Positions 46,985 through 57,421 of a stretch of DNA of 64,000 bases are shown piece by piece. The notes below the pieces were generated by a model. It ran no database searches, was not told the origin of the DNA, and worked only from the letters and a program-made list of their open reading frames with translations. Within the stretch, counting starts at the first letter, position 1, and each line of letters starts with the position of its first letter. The stretch covers positions 186,001-250,000 of the forward strand of contig JABMLP010000009.1 of NCBI GenBank assembly GCA_013176395.1, read 5' to 3'. Both the position numbers and the translations under genes were made by a program. Source of the stretch: Venturia oleaginea (taxonomy: Eukaryota; Ascomycota; Dothideomycetes; Venturiales; Venturiaceae).

Positions 46985-48176
46985 TTAGATCTTGATGGCG
47001 TTTTCGAGAGCCTTTGCGGCCTTGCGGGTACGGGCGTTTGCCTTGGCACCCATAACTCCACCTCCCCAGTGTCTCCTGCTCTCCTCGTACTTGTCTGTGT
47101 ATCCCTCCTTGACGGCGGTGACGAGTTTGGAAAGCTCAGACTTGTCCTCGGAGCGGACTTCGGTAAGAGCGAGGACAGCAGCGGTCTTCTTGTGGACGAC
47201 TGTGCCGAGACGGGCCTTGCCCTTGATAATGGCATATGGGACGCCCATCTTGCGGCAAAGAGCTGGCAAGAAAACGACCAACTCGATTGGGTCAACATCG
47301 TTGGGGATGAGGACGAGGGACGCCTTCTTGTTCTCAATGAGACCGACAACATGGTTGAGACCGTACTTAACGACGTATGGCTTCTTGGAGATGTCCTCAC
47401 GCTTCTTACCCTCAGCAATGCCGGTGGCCTCCTTGGTAAGACGCTCTTTCTTCTCTGACTTGGTCTCTGGTCGGTATTTTCCAAGGAACTTAAAGACCTG
47501 GGCGGCCTGGTTGCGATCGAGGACGTTCTGGAACTGGGCAATCGCCGGTGGGACCTTCAATCGCATGTTGAGGATCTTGCGTTGGCGTTGTAGGCGGACA
47601 TACTCGGGCCACTTCACCATGCGGGAAACTATAAAATGTCAGAAGCTGCCAATGCCATTTCAAGGTGAAAAGTCATACGATTGCGAGATGGTTGGATGTC
47701 CTGGCCGATGCCGAAGTTGCGGGTACGCTTCTCGATGAGAGGGTTCTGAAAATTTGTCAACTCAGCCACAGATCTGATATCGATTCCAACATACCTTTGC
47801 TGCCTTCTTGGAGGACTTAGCCGCGCTGCCACCCGGGAAGGGTGCTGGGGCTGCTTTCTTTCCCTTTGGTGCCTATGAAGCAAATTACCATCTTGTCCCT
47901 GGCTGGTCATTGAGAGAAGGGGAATAGAGCATTGATCGCTCCTCTTCATCTCTAAGAGACAGTGAGACACATTGCTGTGTCTCACCGCTCAAGCCGTCTC
48001 TGACATCAATGCCATTCTAATGCTCAGGTGTTACCCTTTGCAAAAGTTGAGTCCATTTTCACAGACTCAAGCGTTGTGCGTGGTCATATTTGGTCGCTCG
48101 TGCTGCGCCGAGCATGAAGAGAGCGATGAACAACCATTCGCCTTCAGTCGTCGGACTGCGCGCTGGTTCTTACCAT
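46985..48176 (-). CDS. RPL8: 60S ribosomal protein eL8 (RPL8/L7a)
   Basis: Large-subunit ribosomal protein eL8. Five-part layout on the minus strand: ATG alone at 48176-48174, then 47872-47795, 47745-47679 and 47628-46985 (four exons, three introns of 301, 49 and 50 nt), 263 aa. The first donor (GTAAGA) follows the ATG directly and the second exon opens [15 protein letters not shown], the normal eL8 start. Core: [20 protein letters not shown], then [38 protein letters not shown], the kink-turn RNA-binding (L7Ae) domain [40 protein letters not shown], and [20 protein letters not shown]. It is divergent from the SET gene across 204 bp that must act as a strong bidirectional promoter. The long first intron is typical of fungal ribosomal protein genes and may hold regulatory elements. 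Confidence 0.97.
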
Positions 48177-48380
48177 TTTGGTGTCGATGTGGGTGGTTGG
48201 CGTATGATCGGTGTTCGAGGAAAGAAATCGTAATTTCGCATTGTGCCAAAGAAGATTGATTAGTGTGTGCACGGACTACTGGTCACGTGTAGAGAATCGT
48301 TCACTTATACTATTGGAACAGCAAACTACCTTCCTCTCCAACATCTACATCTATCATATAGATTGAAATCGATTGCCATC
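48177..48380. promoter_or_regulatory. Bidirectional promoter eL8 / SET
   Basis: Only 204 bp separates the two divergent start codons. A CACGTG core (TGGTCACGTGTAG) sits at about 48282-48294, a palindromic bHLH-type site. Function is inferred from position only. Confidence 0.45.
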
Positions 48381-49826
48381 ATGAGTGTCCAAGAAGATCT
48401 GATGGCCTGGTTTGAGGCCAATGGCGGGTCAATCAACTCGTCCATCGCCCTCGCCAACGACGAAAAAGGAGGACAACATTACCGCGCTCTGGAAGATGTC
48501 AATATTCCATCTTCAGGTTGTCTCCAAGCTTGCTACTGTCCCTTCGGACTCACGTTATCTCATCTGAACGTTACTGCGTCCCCACCAGTCGCTGTAAAGA
48601 ATTGCTCGCAAGAAAGTGTGTGCTCAAAACTTCTGGGGAAAATACCGACCGCAGCCGTCAGTTACTTCTTCCTGGCCGAGCAACGTCTGAAGGGCGCTGA
48701 GAGTTTTTGGGAACCATACATCAATTCTTTGCCCATACAAACAGAAATGCAAACACCTCTGTGGTTCGACGAAGAGGATCTCAAATGGTTGAATGGGACG
48801 ACTCTTCGTGCCCACACAACAGATCCCAGCAAGTCCGGCCTTGAGATGAGAAGAGGAATGTGGAAAGATCAATGGCAACAAGGTCTCGAGGCTCTCAAGA
48901 ACGAAGGCGAACACGTCGAAAAGTTCAGCTGGTAAGCTTATCCTCTGCTTACTTATTCGTTTAAATTGTAGTCGCGTATCACTGGGACGTATCTACTCCG
49001 TCAAAATGTAGGTAGATGACTTCTTTGTTTGAACTTCAGAATGTGTCTCTGAGCAAGTACTGACCGCCTTTTCAGGGAGCTGTATTTGTGGGCTGCCACG
49101 ATATTCACATCGAGAAGTTTCACCTCATCGATCATGATGCCCAATGAATCCGACAACTTTGCTTTACTATATCCACTCGTCGACTCTTTCAATCACAAAT
49201 TTGGGTCCAAAGTGGTCTGGGATATGAGCAATGGCAATTTCTCTCTCAACATCACCCAGCCTGCGAAGAAGGGAGACGAAGTTTTCAATAACTATGCGCC
49301 GAAAGGCAACGAAGAACTACTGACCGGGTATGGTTTCTGCACGGAGAACAACCCATGTGATGTGGTAGCCATACGATTAGGAAAGCCACCAGAACCAGTC
49401 CATGCGGCGTTGAGAGCACAATTTCCTACTCGCTTTTCAACCCCCGACTGGAGCCCAGATGAGGCAACATTCTTCCTCCGAGGAAGTAACCACTATACAG
49501 GCGGATACGAAGACTGTGTTTTGCCGTGCTTGCGTGGTCTTCCTCCTGAGATGTATGCAGCAATCCGTGCTATTTTGGCGTTTTCGTATAAAGCATATCT
49601 GGAAGGAGGTGAAATGACCGAGGAGGATTTGGATGAAGCATCACTCCAGGCAATTCATGAAAGGTTATCGGACAAGCGAGGGGCGATCATGATTTGGGAT
49701 CCGCAGCTTGCTCATCAACCACAAAACCAGAAGCAAGCACATGCTAAAATTTATCGAGAGGGGCAGCTGAAGATTCTGGATGAGATATTGTCGGAATTAG
49801 ACACTTGTTTGGATGAGTTTTCGTAG
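48381..49826 (+). CDS. SET-domain protein lysine methyltransferase
   Basis: Predicted S-adenosylmethionine-dependent lysine methyltransferase of the SETD3/Rkm class, which modifies ribosomal proteins, elongation factors or other cytosolic proteins. Four exons (48381-48516, 48589-48931, 48972-49007, 49076-49826) join in phase to 421 aa; the third exon is only 36 nt. N-terminal I-SET part: LMAWFEANGGSINSSIALAN; inserted helical region WEPYINSLP and LKWLNGTTLRA; SET core: ELYLWAATIFTSRSFTSSI, then LLYPLVDSFNHKFGSKVVW (the NH motif that binds the cofactor), GDEVFNNYAPKGNEELLTGY and GFC. A Rubisco-LSMT-type C-terminal helical domain follows. The first intron is 72 nt, in frame and stop-free, so retention would add 24 residues. 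The substrate is unknown. Confidence 0.9.
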
Positions 49827-50381
49827 GATCAGTTCTAAGGTAGGCATCGGGTTGTCTGTTCTTCATATAGCTTTGTGGTGGAATGAAGATAGTTTCTACT
49901 GTTGCACGATCCCGTCTTTTCTTCATGAACCCTAAATTCAAATTTCAACGAGGACTTGTTAGCCAGCTCATCTCGATGTTCCTCAAGACACGTTCTCAAT
50001 CTTTAGACCTGCGACCTGTTTTTCAGATCATTATAGCTTGATCAAGGGTCACGAACTGCTTGCTGAGGGAGCATACTGCAAGAATTGAGGTTTGAAACCG
50101 TAGTACACCGTTTTTGTCCTCTACACAGCTTCGAATATTGCTGATCTCATTGTTGTTGCTCCCAATCAGTATCCCAAGATTGATTCAAATCTTAGATGCC
50201 TTCCCCGTGATCAGGCGTGACGTATTTCCAAATGGAGGAACTCGAAGGTGCCAACAATCTCCGCGTGAAAAATACCGACCAGCTCCTTTCCCACCCCAAA
50301 GACCATGTCTAGAGCACCTCACGATTCGCCTTGAAAATAAAAAGGTTGAATTCGATTACACTTACTGCGCTCAACATCAAA
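49827..50381. other. Intergenic spacer
   Basis: A 555-bp gap between two plus-strand genes, expected to hold the 3' UTR of the SET gene and the promoter of the methyltransferase gene. No other feature is seen. Confidence 0.4.
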
Positions 50382-51248
50382 ATGGCCGGAAGCCGCCCCG
50401 ATATCTCCTGGCCTCTCGAGCGTCCCTCAACCGCACCCGCCCCCCACGACACAAGATTAGAAACCGAACTCCGCAACCGCGCAAACGCAGCCCAAAGTCC
50501 CTCTCCAGGCCCCGAAGTCTCCGCCATCTCCATCCCCTCCGCAGACCTCCTCCCGGGCCACAAACGTTCTCAATCCGGCATCTCCCTCCGCGCCTTTCTC
50601 GTTGGCCAAACTCTCGCCTTCTCCCTGCTCATAGCATACTACGCACGATTTGAAAAGGATTCGAGATTATGGAGGCCGCCCCTCTTCCTCTCCATCCTAA
50701 GTCTGTTTCATTTTCTGGAATTTTGGACAACGGCGAGGTATAATCTGCCGAATGCGAATGTGAGCGCCTTTTTGCTCTTTGATAATGGGCTGGCGTATCA
50801 GGTTGCGCATGGGACTGCTATGATTGAAGCGACCATCACATCTATATGGTTTCCTGGATGGCAGGCCAAATTCTCACCTGCTTGGTTACAGGGTCTAGGC
50901 CTGGCACTTATGGTTGTCGGACAGGCTTTTAGGAGTTTGGCGATGGTTACGGCGGGGACGAATTTTAACCACAAGGTGCAAAGGAAAAGAGCTATTGGAC
51001 ATCAATTGGTTACTACTGGCGTCTATGGTGTTTTGAGACGTCCGAGTTACTTTGGATTCTTTTGGTGGGCTCTTGGGACACAATTACTTGTTGGAAACGC
51101 GGTTTGTCTTGTGGCATATGCATTGGTGCTTTGGAGGTTTTTTTCGAGGAGGATTCAGGGGGAGGAGTTGTATCTTGTGGGATTCTTTGGTGATGAGTAC
51201 GTGCAATTCAGAAAGAGAACGAGGGTGGGGATACCCTTCATTCAGTAA
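50382..51248 (+). CDS. STE14: Isoprenylcysteine carboxyl methyltransferase (Ste14/ICMT)
   Basis: ER integral membrane enzyme that methylates the C-terminal farnesyl- or geranylgeranyl-cysteine of processed CaaX proteins (Ras, Rho, a-factor-type pheromones) with S-adenosylmethionine. A single exon of 288 aa from the ATG at 50382 (MAGSRPDISWPLERP). The first 70 residues are a disordered leader. Several membrane segments follow (AFLVGQTLAFSLLIAYYARF, FLSILSLFHFLEFWTTARY, AWLQGLGLALMVVGQAFRSL). The catalytic signature is conserved: AGTNFNHKVQ, HQLVTTGVYGVLRRPSYFGF then FWWALGTQLL, and the terminal RIQGEELYLVGFFGDEYVQF with RKRTRVGIPFI. It lies tail-to-tail, 220 bp from the GGPP synthase gene; both act in prenyl metabolism, though the link may be coincidence. 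Confidence 0.95.
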   Translation: MAGSRPDISWPLERPSTAPAPHDTRLETELRNRANAAQSPSPGPEVSAISIPSADLLPGHKRSQSGISLRAFLVGQTLAFSLLIAYYARFEKDSRLWRPPLFLSILSLFHFLEFWTTARYNLPNANVSAFLLFDNGLAYQVAHGTAMIEATITSIWFPGWQAKFSPAWLQGLGLALMVVGQAFRSLAMVTAGTNFNHKVQRKRAIGHQLVTTGVYGVLRRPSYFGFFWWALGTQLLVGNAVCLVAYALVLWRFFSRRIQGEELYLVGFFGDEYVQFRKRTRVGIPFIQ

Positions 51249-51468
51249 TACAGGAAAATCATACGGCGGTGTGGCATCTCGAGCTCGTTGCAAACTCTTC
51301 CTATTGCACGGCGACGCAACTGATCAAGATTTAATAGTCTAAGGCGGTCAACTAGATCCCTTCGCGGGATACAATAGTTGAGCTCAGCCCCCCAAAAAGG
51401 ACGTTGAAGAAACGGCCAAAGCCTAGAATAACGATGAGAATACCCGAAAAACTCCCCAGAAGAACTCC

Positions 51469-53098
51469 TCATGCCGCCAATTTATCTAAAAGTCCAGAGA
51501 ACAACGGATTCTCGACGCCGAATTTTATCATTTCCGTCCTCGCCTCTTCGTCCAACTTCTTCAACACACCCTCCGTATACTCAAACGTCTTCGTTACATC
51601 CCGCATATATCCCACCACGAAATCCTTCAATGCATCATCCTCGGTTTTTAGGGATAGAATATCCATGATACGAGTATCTGCCTTCCCCTCGGAGCCTTTG
51701 GGTGAGTTTTGGATAGCGTGGATTATCAAAAAGGAGAATTTCCCCTCTGTTAGGTCTTCGCAGTGGCCTTTTTGGGAAGTGTACTTCGAAATATCATCAG
51801 CAAGAGAGGAAAAAGTAAGGAGGCGAAGGGGAGACCTACAGTGTCGCTAACGAGATTCTTATAATCGTCCCTGATCTGGAAGATCAAACCCAACTTCTCG
51901 ATCAATGGTGAGAAATCGAATGGGCTATCTGAGACGAGACCGATCAAACGGATTGCGAGGCGGAAGAGTCCACCAGTCTTATTCGCCACCATCTTCAGGT
52001 AAGCGGATTCAGTGGGCAGCGTCAAAGTATCACGCCAGTAAAGATCAAGACCTTGCCCGCGATGCAAATTCAACAGCTCTTCGCAGTATATTTGCAGAGC
52101 CTGGGGGACTGCGTGAGAGGGAAGGGTGGAGAGCATCTGCATTGCTTGGAAGTAGACGTAATTGGCACTGTTTATTGTTGAGGCGTTGCCGAATATGGTG
52201 TGTGCTGATGGGGCGCCGCGGCGGAGGGGCGAGGAATCCTGAATGTCGTCTATCAAGAGGGAGGCGTTGTGAAGCATACCTACTACTTTATTGATGGTGT
52301 CGAGTGAGTCGGGATCGATTTTCAACCAAATGTTGAAGGCGGCGAGGATTTGTTTTCGGATGTCTTTTCCGGAGTGCGATATTAGATAGTTGTAAGGTTG
52401 GTTTATTATCTGAGGACGTGAGTTAAGGTGGGTTTTGTGGTTTAGGTGGGGTGTACCTTTTCTTCTTCATCCGTCCATTCTTTGTGAATTGCCTCGAACG
52501 CGTTTCTCTCGGTCGGCTCTGGCTCGATGATCTCGGACTGCGGTCCAGAATAGTCTTCGAAGATGACGTCTTCTTCAGCAGGATTACTACTACAGGGAGT
52601 CACGACACTATCGTTCCTCGATCTTTTCTTCTGAGGTTCATCCTCGTGAGGCATTAAAGTAAGAGGCGAGTACATCGTTTGGAGGTCCGAGGTGTCGAAC
52701 TCTTGGATTTCAGAAATTGGCTTCATTACGCCTTGATGAGATTGATTCCTTTGCTTCCAAAGTGTTTCCGAGGGGCCTTTGTTGTCGTGTAAGCATGGAG
52801 GTGGTGGCATCATTTCTTCTTGGTGACAATGCTGATTTTGGCCTTCGAAGGACTCCATGTAGCAGCACATGTCAGGAGTTAATTCTGGAGAGGGCGGCAG
52901 CATGGTCGCAGAAAGGTGTTTGAGGTGTTGATCTGTGTCTTGTGGGTTTTCGATCGTTGTCTTCATTTCATCATGGCGAAGGAGACTTGTTTTGTCTTGA
53001 TGGTTGTTGGAGTTGCAGTTGTCAGAGAGGAATGCGTCTTTGATTTCATTAGGTGGAGGAGTAGAAGTGTAGCTAGGAAGAAGAAGTTGGTGATCCAT
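51469..53098 (-). CDS. Geranylgeranyl diphosphate synthase
   Basis: Makes C20 GGPP from FPP or shorter allylic diphosphates and isopentenyl diphosphate. Three exons (53098-52457, 52409-51840, 51783-51469) join in phase to 508 aa; introns are 47 and 56 nt. Residues 1-214 (the whole first exon) form a non-catalytic, Gln/His/acidic leader with a basic stretch (PQKKRSRND). The catalytic core begins IINQPYNYLISHSGKDIRKQ. First Asp-rich motif DDIQD at 268-272 in LLIDDIQDSSPLRRG; CRGQ-type ELLNLHRGQGLDLYWRDTL; KTGGLFRL; second motif DDYKN at 395-399; then EDLTEGKFSFLIIHAIQNSP. This is the fungal GGPPS type. It probably supplies the diterpene cyclase 5.8 kb away, but Neurospora-type housekeeping GGPP synthases also carry long leaders, so it could be the general enzyme. 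Confidence 0.93.
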
Positions 53099-55335
53099 GA
53101 TGAGCTTGATGAGGGCGTTTGGGACCTGATAAGGATGAGAGCTGGGCTGATGAAGAGGATGAACGAGATTATTGGTGTGAAAGCAGTGGTAGGTGTGAAG
53201 GTGTTGATCATATTGAAGCTTGAGAAGTAGAGCGGAGGACCATGGGCTGATTATCTATTGTCCGGAGTACTTATTCCTCCTGTTTGACTCGTGCGTCCTG
53301 ACAAGTTCGCAGTTTTCTGTAAATAAGGGTTGGTCTAGCCAAGACTTTGGAGGTGAGAAGCTGTCTTCAGTACACATGTTCGGCTTTTTAGGCCTGTTCG
53401 TAAGTTTTAGCCAATGCAGCGCCGCGATATTGCGGGCGCCGTTTATGAGATGTGATAGCGATTTCAACGTGAAAGGTTGCGGGGTTGTATGTGGAGGGTA
53501 GATGTTACGAGCTTCCTCATCCTTTACGCCAAGGACCCTCGATGTTTCTCAGCCTCAACAATCAGTGTGTCGAGCCAAGACGAACGGGGATCACCCCTTT
53601 TCTTCCCAAATTTTCTCGTACGATCCGGCTGCAAGGATTTTGAAGACCCTGAAGATCGAGTGACGTACCGTAAATTCCCGTACAAAGTTATAGACGAGAC
53701 TAGGATTGTAGAGATCAGTGTACGGATGGTACGGATGAGGGCGGTGTGATATTCAGCCGGGTTTTAGGCTACAAGAGGCTTAGAGGCGTCCTCTTCGAGA
53801 CTCGCTTAGACGGAAGGTCTTGCCCTAAGCTCTTTTCTCGCAGCTAGGCAGGGACTCCCTAAAAGTACTTGGGACAATCCTTATCTCGTCTACAACTTTG
53901 CACGGAATCTACGGTATACCGATCTTGAGGTCGCCCATGTATCGACCGACCCATTCCGAGATCACCTCCGCATTGTATTACGGCGGTCAATCGCTCACGA
54001 GGGCTGTCGGCTGCATTACGGCCATTGAGCCCGGATGCGCGAACAGGTCCCTAGAGGTATTTCTGACCCCTTACGGAAGGAATCTAATCGAATGGGCCGA
54101 GTATTCATTGCCAATACGAAAACATGCGGCATAGTCGAGGAACATAGTTGGTTACCTCGTAACGTGTTTCATGTACGCCGCCTTACATCGAATTAAGGTA
54201 TTGACCCTATCAGCCGCGTTCAAATCCGATATCGTTAGAACAAAGAATGTGGAGGAAAGCCAAGCTGGACAAAAGCTGGACGATGTTTATGTTTGCGAAT
54301 AGTCTGAGCCACCAATCCTCGCGTTTATTCTATACTTGACCAATGTGCTATCTAGATTGAGGTACGTCCTCTCGAGTTTAAGAGTAGCAGATTGGCGGTT
54401 TGGACTTGCATGGTGCAGTTTCTGAAACATGCTGAGTCAGTACCGGATTGCCCGGAGCCCGACCGCCAGGTTGTTCTTTGACCCTTCTAGGAAGTACTGC
54501 CTAGAACCTGGAAATTTATATTTGGAACTACGGGAGGATTATCTGGGATCCTTCTCGTAATAACTTTGTTTCAACCACCAAATCTTATCGAGAGGTTCGA
54601 GGGTCATCGTAGTCATGGACATGATTCTGTTGCTACAAGAAATGAAGCACGACATTTGTGACCAAGGGGAGTCTGCATCGTATCGCTTGTCTGGTTTTTC
54701 AGATCCTTGCAAATTGGCCGCTAAAGGTGCCTTGACTCTAAATCATAGAACAGCGTGAGAATAATCCCTTGACGGCATCCACTTCTTACTGTGAAAAGTT
54801 TGGTGGACGATCTCCCGATGGCCTAACATGTTCCGATAATCCAGACTTGAATATTCAGACCAGAAAAGGAATTTGTGGCTTGTGTATCGACATGCAGAGA
54901 AGGGGGATTCTGTGAGTGACTGAGTGAGTAACTGGGTGGTCAAAACGGACTCGGGTAGCAGCGCTCCGGAGACTTTTTAAGCCATCCCGAGCCCTTCCAC
55001 AAGTGTGCTTATTACTTAAGGCCGTGGGGGTGGGATTCACTGATCTACGTGATTCAGCTACTGTGGTATCCGGGTAATTAAAAGTTAATATAGCACAGAC
55101 AGCGAAATCCTTGTGTCTACGTACTCAGATCTACCTCTGTAAGTATCAGCACTACCATAGTAGGCTTCGCTGTGGGGTAGAGCTCTCAGAACCACTCAGT
55201 TTAGTGACTTTGTAAAAAAAAAACTCAGTAGACAATATTGTTCACAATTGAGAAGGGTTTGAAGTGAGATTCATTATCCTTGTCGTTTGCCACAATGAAG
55301 CTGAAGAATTGTTAAGGTTATTACGCGAAGACGCC
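53099..55335. other. Gene-free interval inside candidate cluster
   Basis: About 2.2 kb between the GGPP synthase and the MFS exporter, both on the minus strand. The part next to 53098 is the GGPPS promoter (with GGTGGA/TGAT-rich leader). A frame at 53898-54134 is open but unrecognised. No P450, oxidoreductase or transcription factor motif was found on either strand. Confidence 0.5.
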
Positions 55336-57421
55336 TCACAAAGCCGTCATTTCTAGCTTGACTCCCTTGACTGAACGCCACTCCATCGCCAAAGATCCGA
55401 CTATAGATATACAAGCCAAGGCAAGGGGGATATAGAAAACATGCGTCAAAGCATCGTTGAAAGCAACAAGAACTTTGGGCATCAAAGCCGGCGGCACCAA
55501 ATTCTTCATGTTGTGAACGCCTACTCTCATCAACACTTCCAAGCTGACTCCTGTTGGGATAACCTCTTTCAGGTTGTCAATAAGCCGTTCATTGAAGATG
55601 GTCTGGGCTGCAGAGATGAAGAGAGCTCCACCAAGACTCTGAAAGAATATCATCGCAGTGGTGCCAGTCGGGATGTCGTCCATTGTAAGTACGACCTGAG
55701 CTGCCATTAATGGTTGAACGAGTCCCAAACCAAGGCCGATTCCTACCACGACCTGATAGGCGATAGTCGTCGATGTAGGCGTAGTAGTTTTCCAAGTCGT
55801 GAGGAGCCCCGCGCCAATGGCTGTACAAATCGTAGCCAACATCATGAGCGGCGTGTAGTAACCGCATACAACGACAATTACACCAGAAAGGCCTGACATG
55901 ATTATGACGCCCAGAATAAGGGGCAGAGTTGAGACGCCAGACTCTGTCGCTGTCTGTCCCTTGATGACTTGGTACCAAAGAGGCATCTATATGGGTATCA
56001 GCGACGAACGAGTGTGCTCGACTTGTCGTGCAGAAACAATGGCAACAAAATCACAACTTACGTAGAAAACGAGCATGAAGAATGCTGCTCCGAGACACAT
56101 TGAAAACAAGGCGCCAGCGGCGATGCTTCGTTGTGCCATGATTCTCGGTGGTAAGGTCGCCTTGTCTTTCTTACGAATCTGAATTCCAATGAAGAGAGAA
56201 CTCAAAAGCACGAAAAGTGATAAAAGAGCCACAATTCGGTAATCGGACCAACGATATTTGTTGCCTCCCCACTGCAATGCCAGCAGCAGACTCAACACAG
56301 CAGGGATGAAAACAGCAGTTCCGGTGAGATCGAAATTTTCTAGTTTCTGGTACAACGTGAGGTCTGTCAAGCCTCGTCGTGTCGGAGGGGTGAACAGGAA
56401 CACAATAACAAGAACTGTAATCGCTCCCAGGGGAAGGTTGATATAGAAACACCTGAGAAGAACCCGTCAGCCTCAACAAAATAGACGAGTAATGAGAGAA
56501 GAACAACTTCGACTTACCATCGCCAGGTCAGATGGCTATCCGTGAACACCTTTTGAGACATTGTCAGCGATTGGAAATGGGTGAAGCATATTATTGACTC
56601 ACACCTCCCATCAAAGGCCCTACAACTGCAGCGATGCCAAAATTAGCGGCAACGAGACCTGTAAAGATAGGCACCAAACGCAAAGGCACGGAATGGACGA
56701 GAATGATGAGCGACCCCGAGAAGATGCCTGAACACCCAAGTCCGGCAATCGCTCTCCCAAAGATTAGGGTCGACGAGTTTGGAGCAGCACCACAGATGAG
56801 AGACCCGATTTCGAACAGGCCTGACAGAAGATATCAGAATCAAGTCAAGCACTGGCCTGAGGGTTTACATACCGATTGCACACAAGTAGGTGGCTTTCAA
56901 GCAGAAATATGTGTAGAACTTTCCGTACAGAAGTTGAAAGGCACACAAGGTAAACATGTACACTGATCCGTACCTACACAAAAGATTAGCCTCTCATCTC
57001 ATCTCCAAGCAAGTCCAGTCCATTACCATCCAACGTCGTCCATAGCTTTGAATTCGTCCGAGATTTTCGGAACGGCGGTAGCAATGATAGTTTGATCAAG
57101 AGCGACTAGAAACACGGCCAAACAAAGAGCAAGCATGATGAATCCAAGCTTCAAATTGCTCATGGGAACAACGACATCCTCTGGTCTCTTGATTTCCAAG
57201 GTGTTTTCGTTCTCGGATTTGGACGGTGCGATAGGTCCCATAGGTTTCAACTTGCGGGTCGAAGCATCAGAGCAGCCCAGGTCGAAGACTTCTTGACCTG
57301 ATCTCCGTTTGTCGTCCAAGTAGTAATGGGAATATCCATCGTCTGTGAAAACCTTAGTTTTGAGAGCGGCAGGCTGCCAGGCGTTAGCCCTTTTGTTAGA
57401 CGACCGATTTTTCGAATACAT
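55336..57421 (-). CDS. MFS drug exporter, DHA2 (14-TM) type
   Basis: Proton-coupled exporter of the drug:H+ antiporter-2 family, a type often found in fungal metabolite clusters for product efflux or self-protection. Six exons (57421-57027, 56973-56873, 56820-56603, 56549-56518, 56452-56062, 55986-55336) join in phase to 595 aa. ATG at 57421 ([15 protein letters not shown]) follows an open stretch without an earlier ATG. A cytosolic leader of about 95 residues precedes TM1, which carries the family motif [13 protein letters not shown]. Other signatures: [15 protein letters not shown], the antiporter motif C region [16 protein letters not shown] followed by [17 protein letters not shown], and the later half [34 protein letters not shown]. 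It is divergent from the diterpene cyclase across a 1.5-kb promoter with a perfect inverted repeat. The substrate is unknown; a diterpenoid is inferred from position. Confidence 0.92.

Noticed and set aside
46681..47541. Long minus-strand frame of 286 codons overlapping eL8
   Set aside because: It is in another phase of the same strand as the eL8 exon; Arg/Ser-rich shadow of a strongly biased ribosomal protein gene.
46992..47738. Long plus-strand frame of 248 codons antisense to eL8
   Set aside because: Antisense shadow; no domain, and eL8 explains the sequence fully.
53898..54134. Plus-strand frame of 78 codons in the cluster gap
   Set aside because: Checked for P450 or oxidoreductase signatures (no FxxGxRxCxG, no ExxR, no GxGxxG) and found none.
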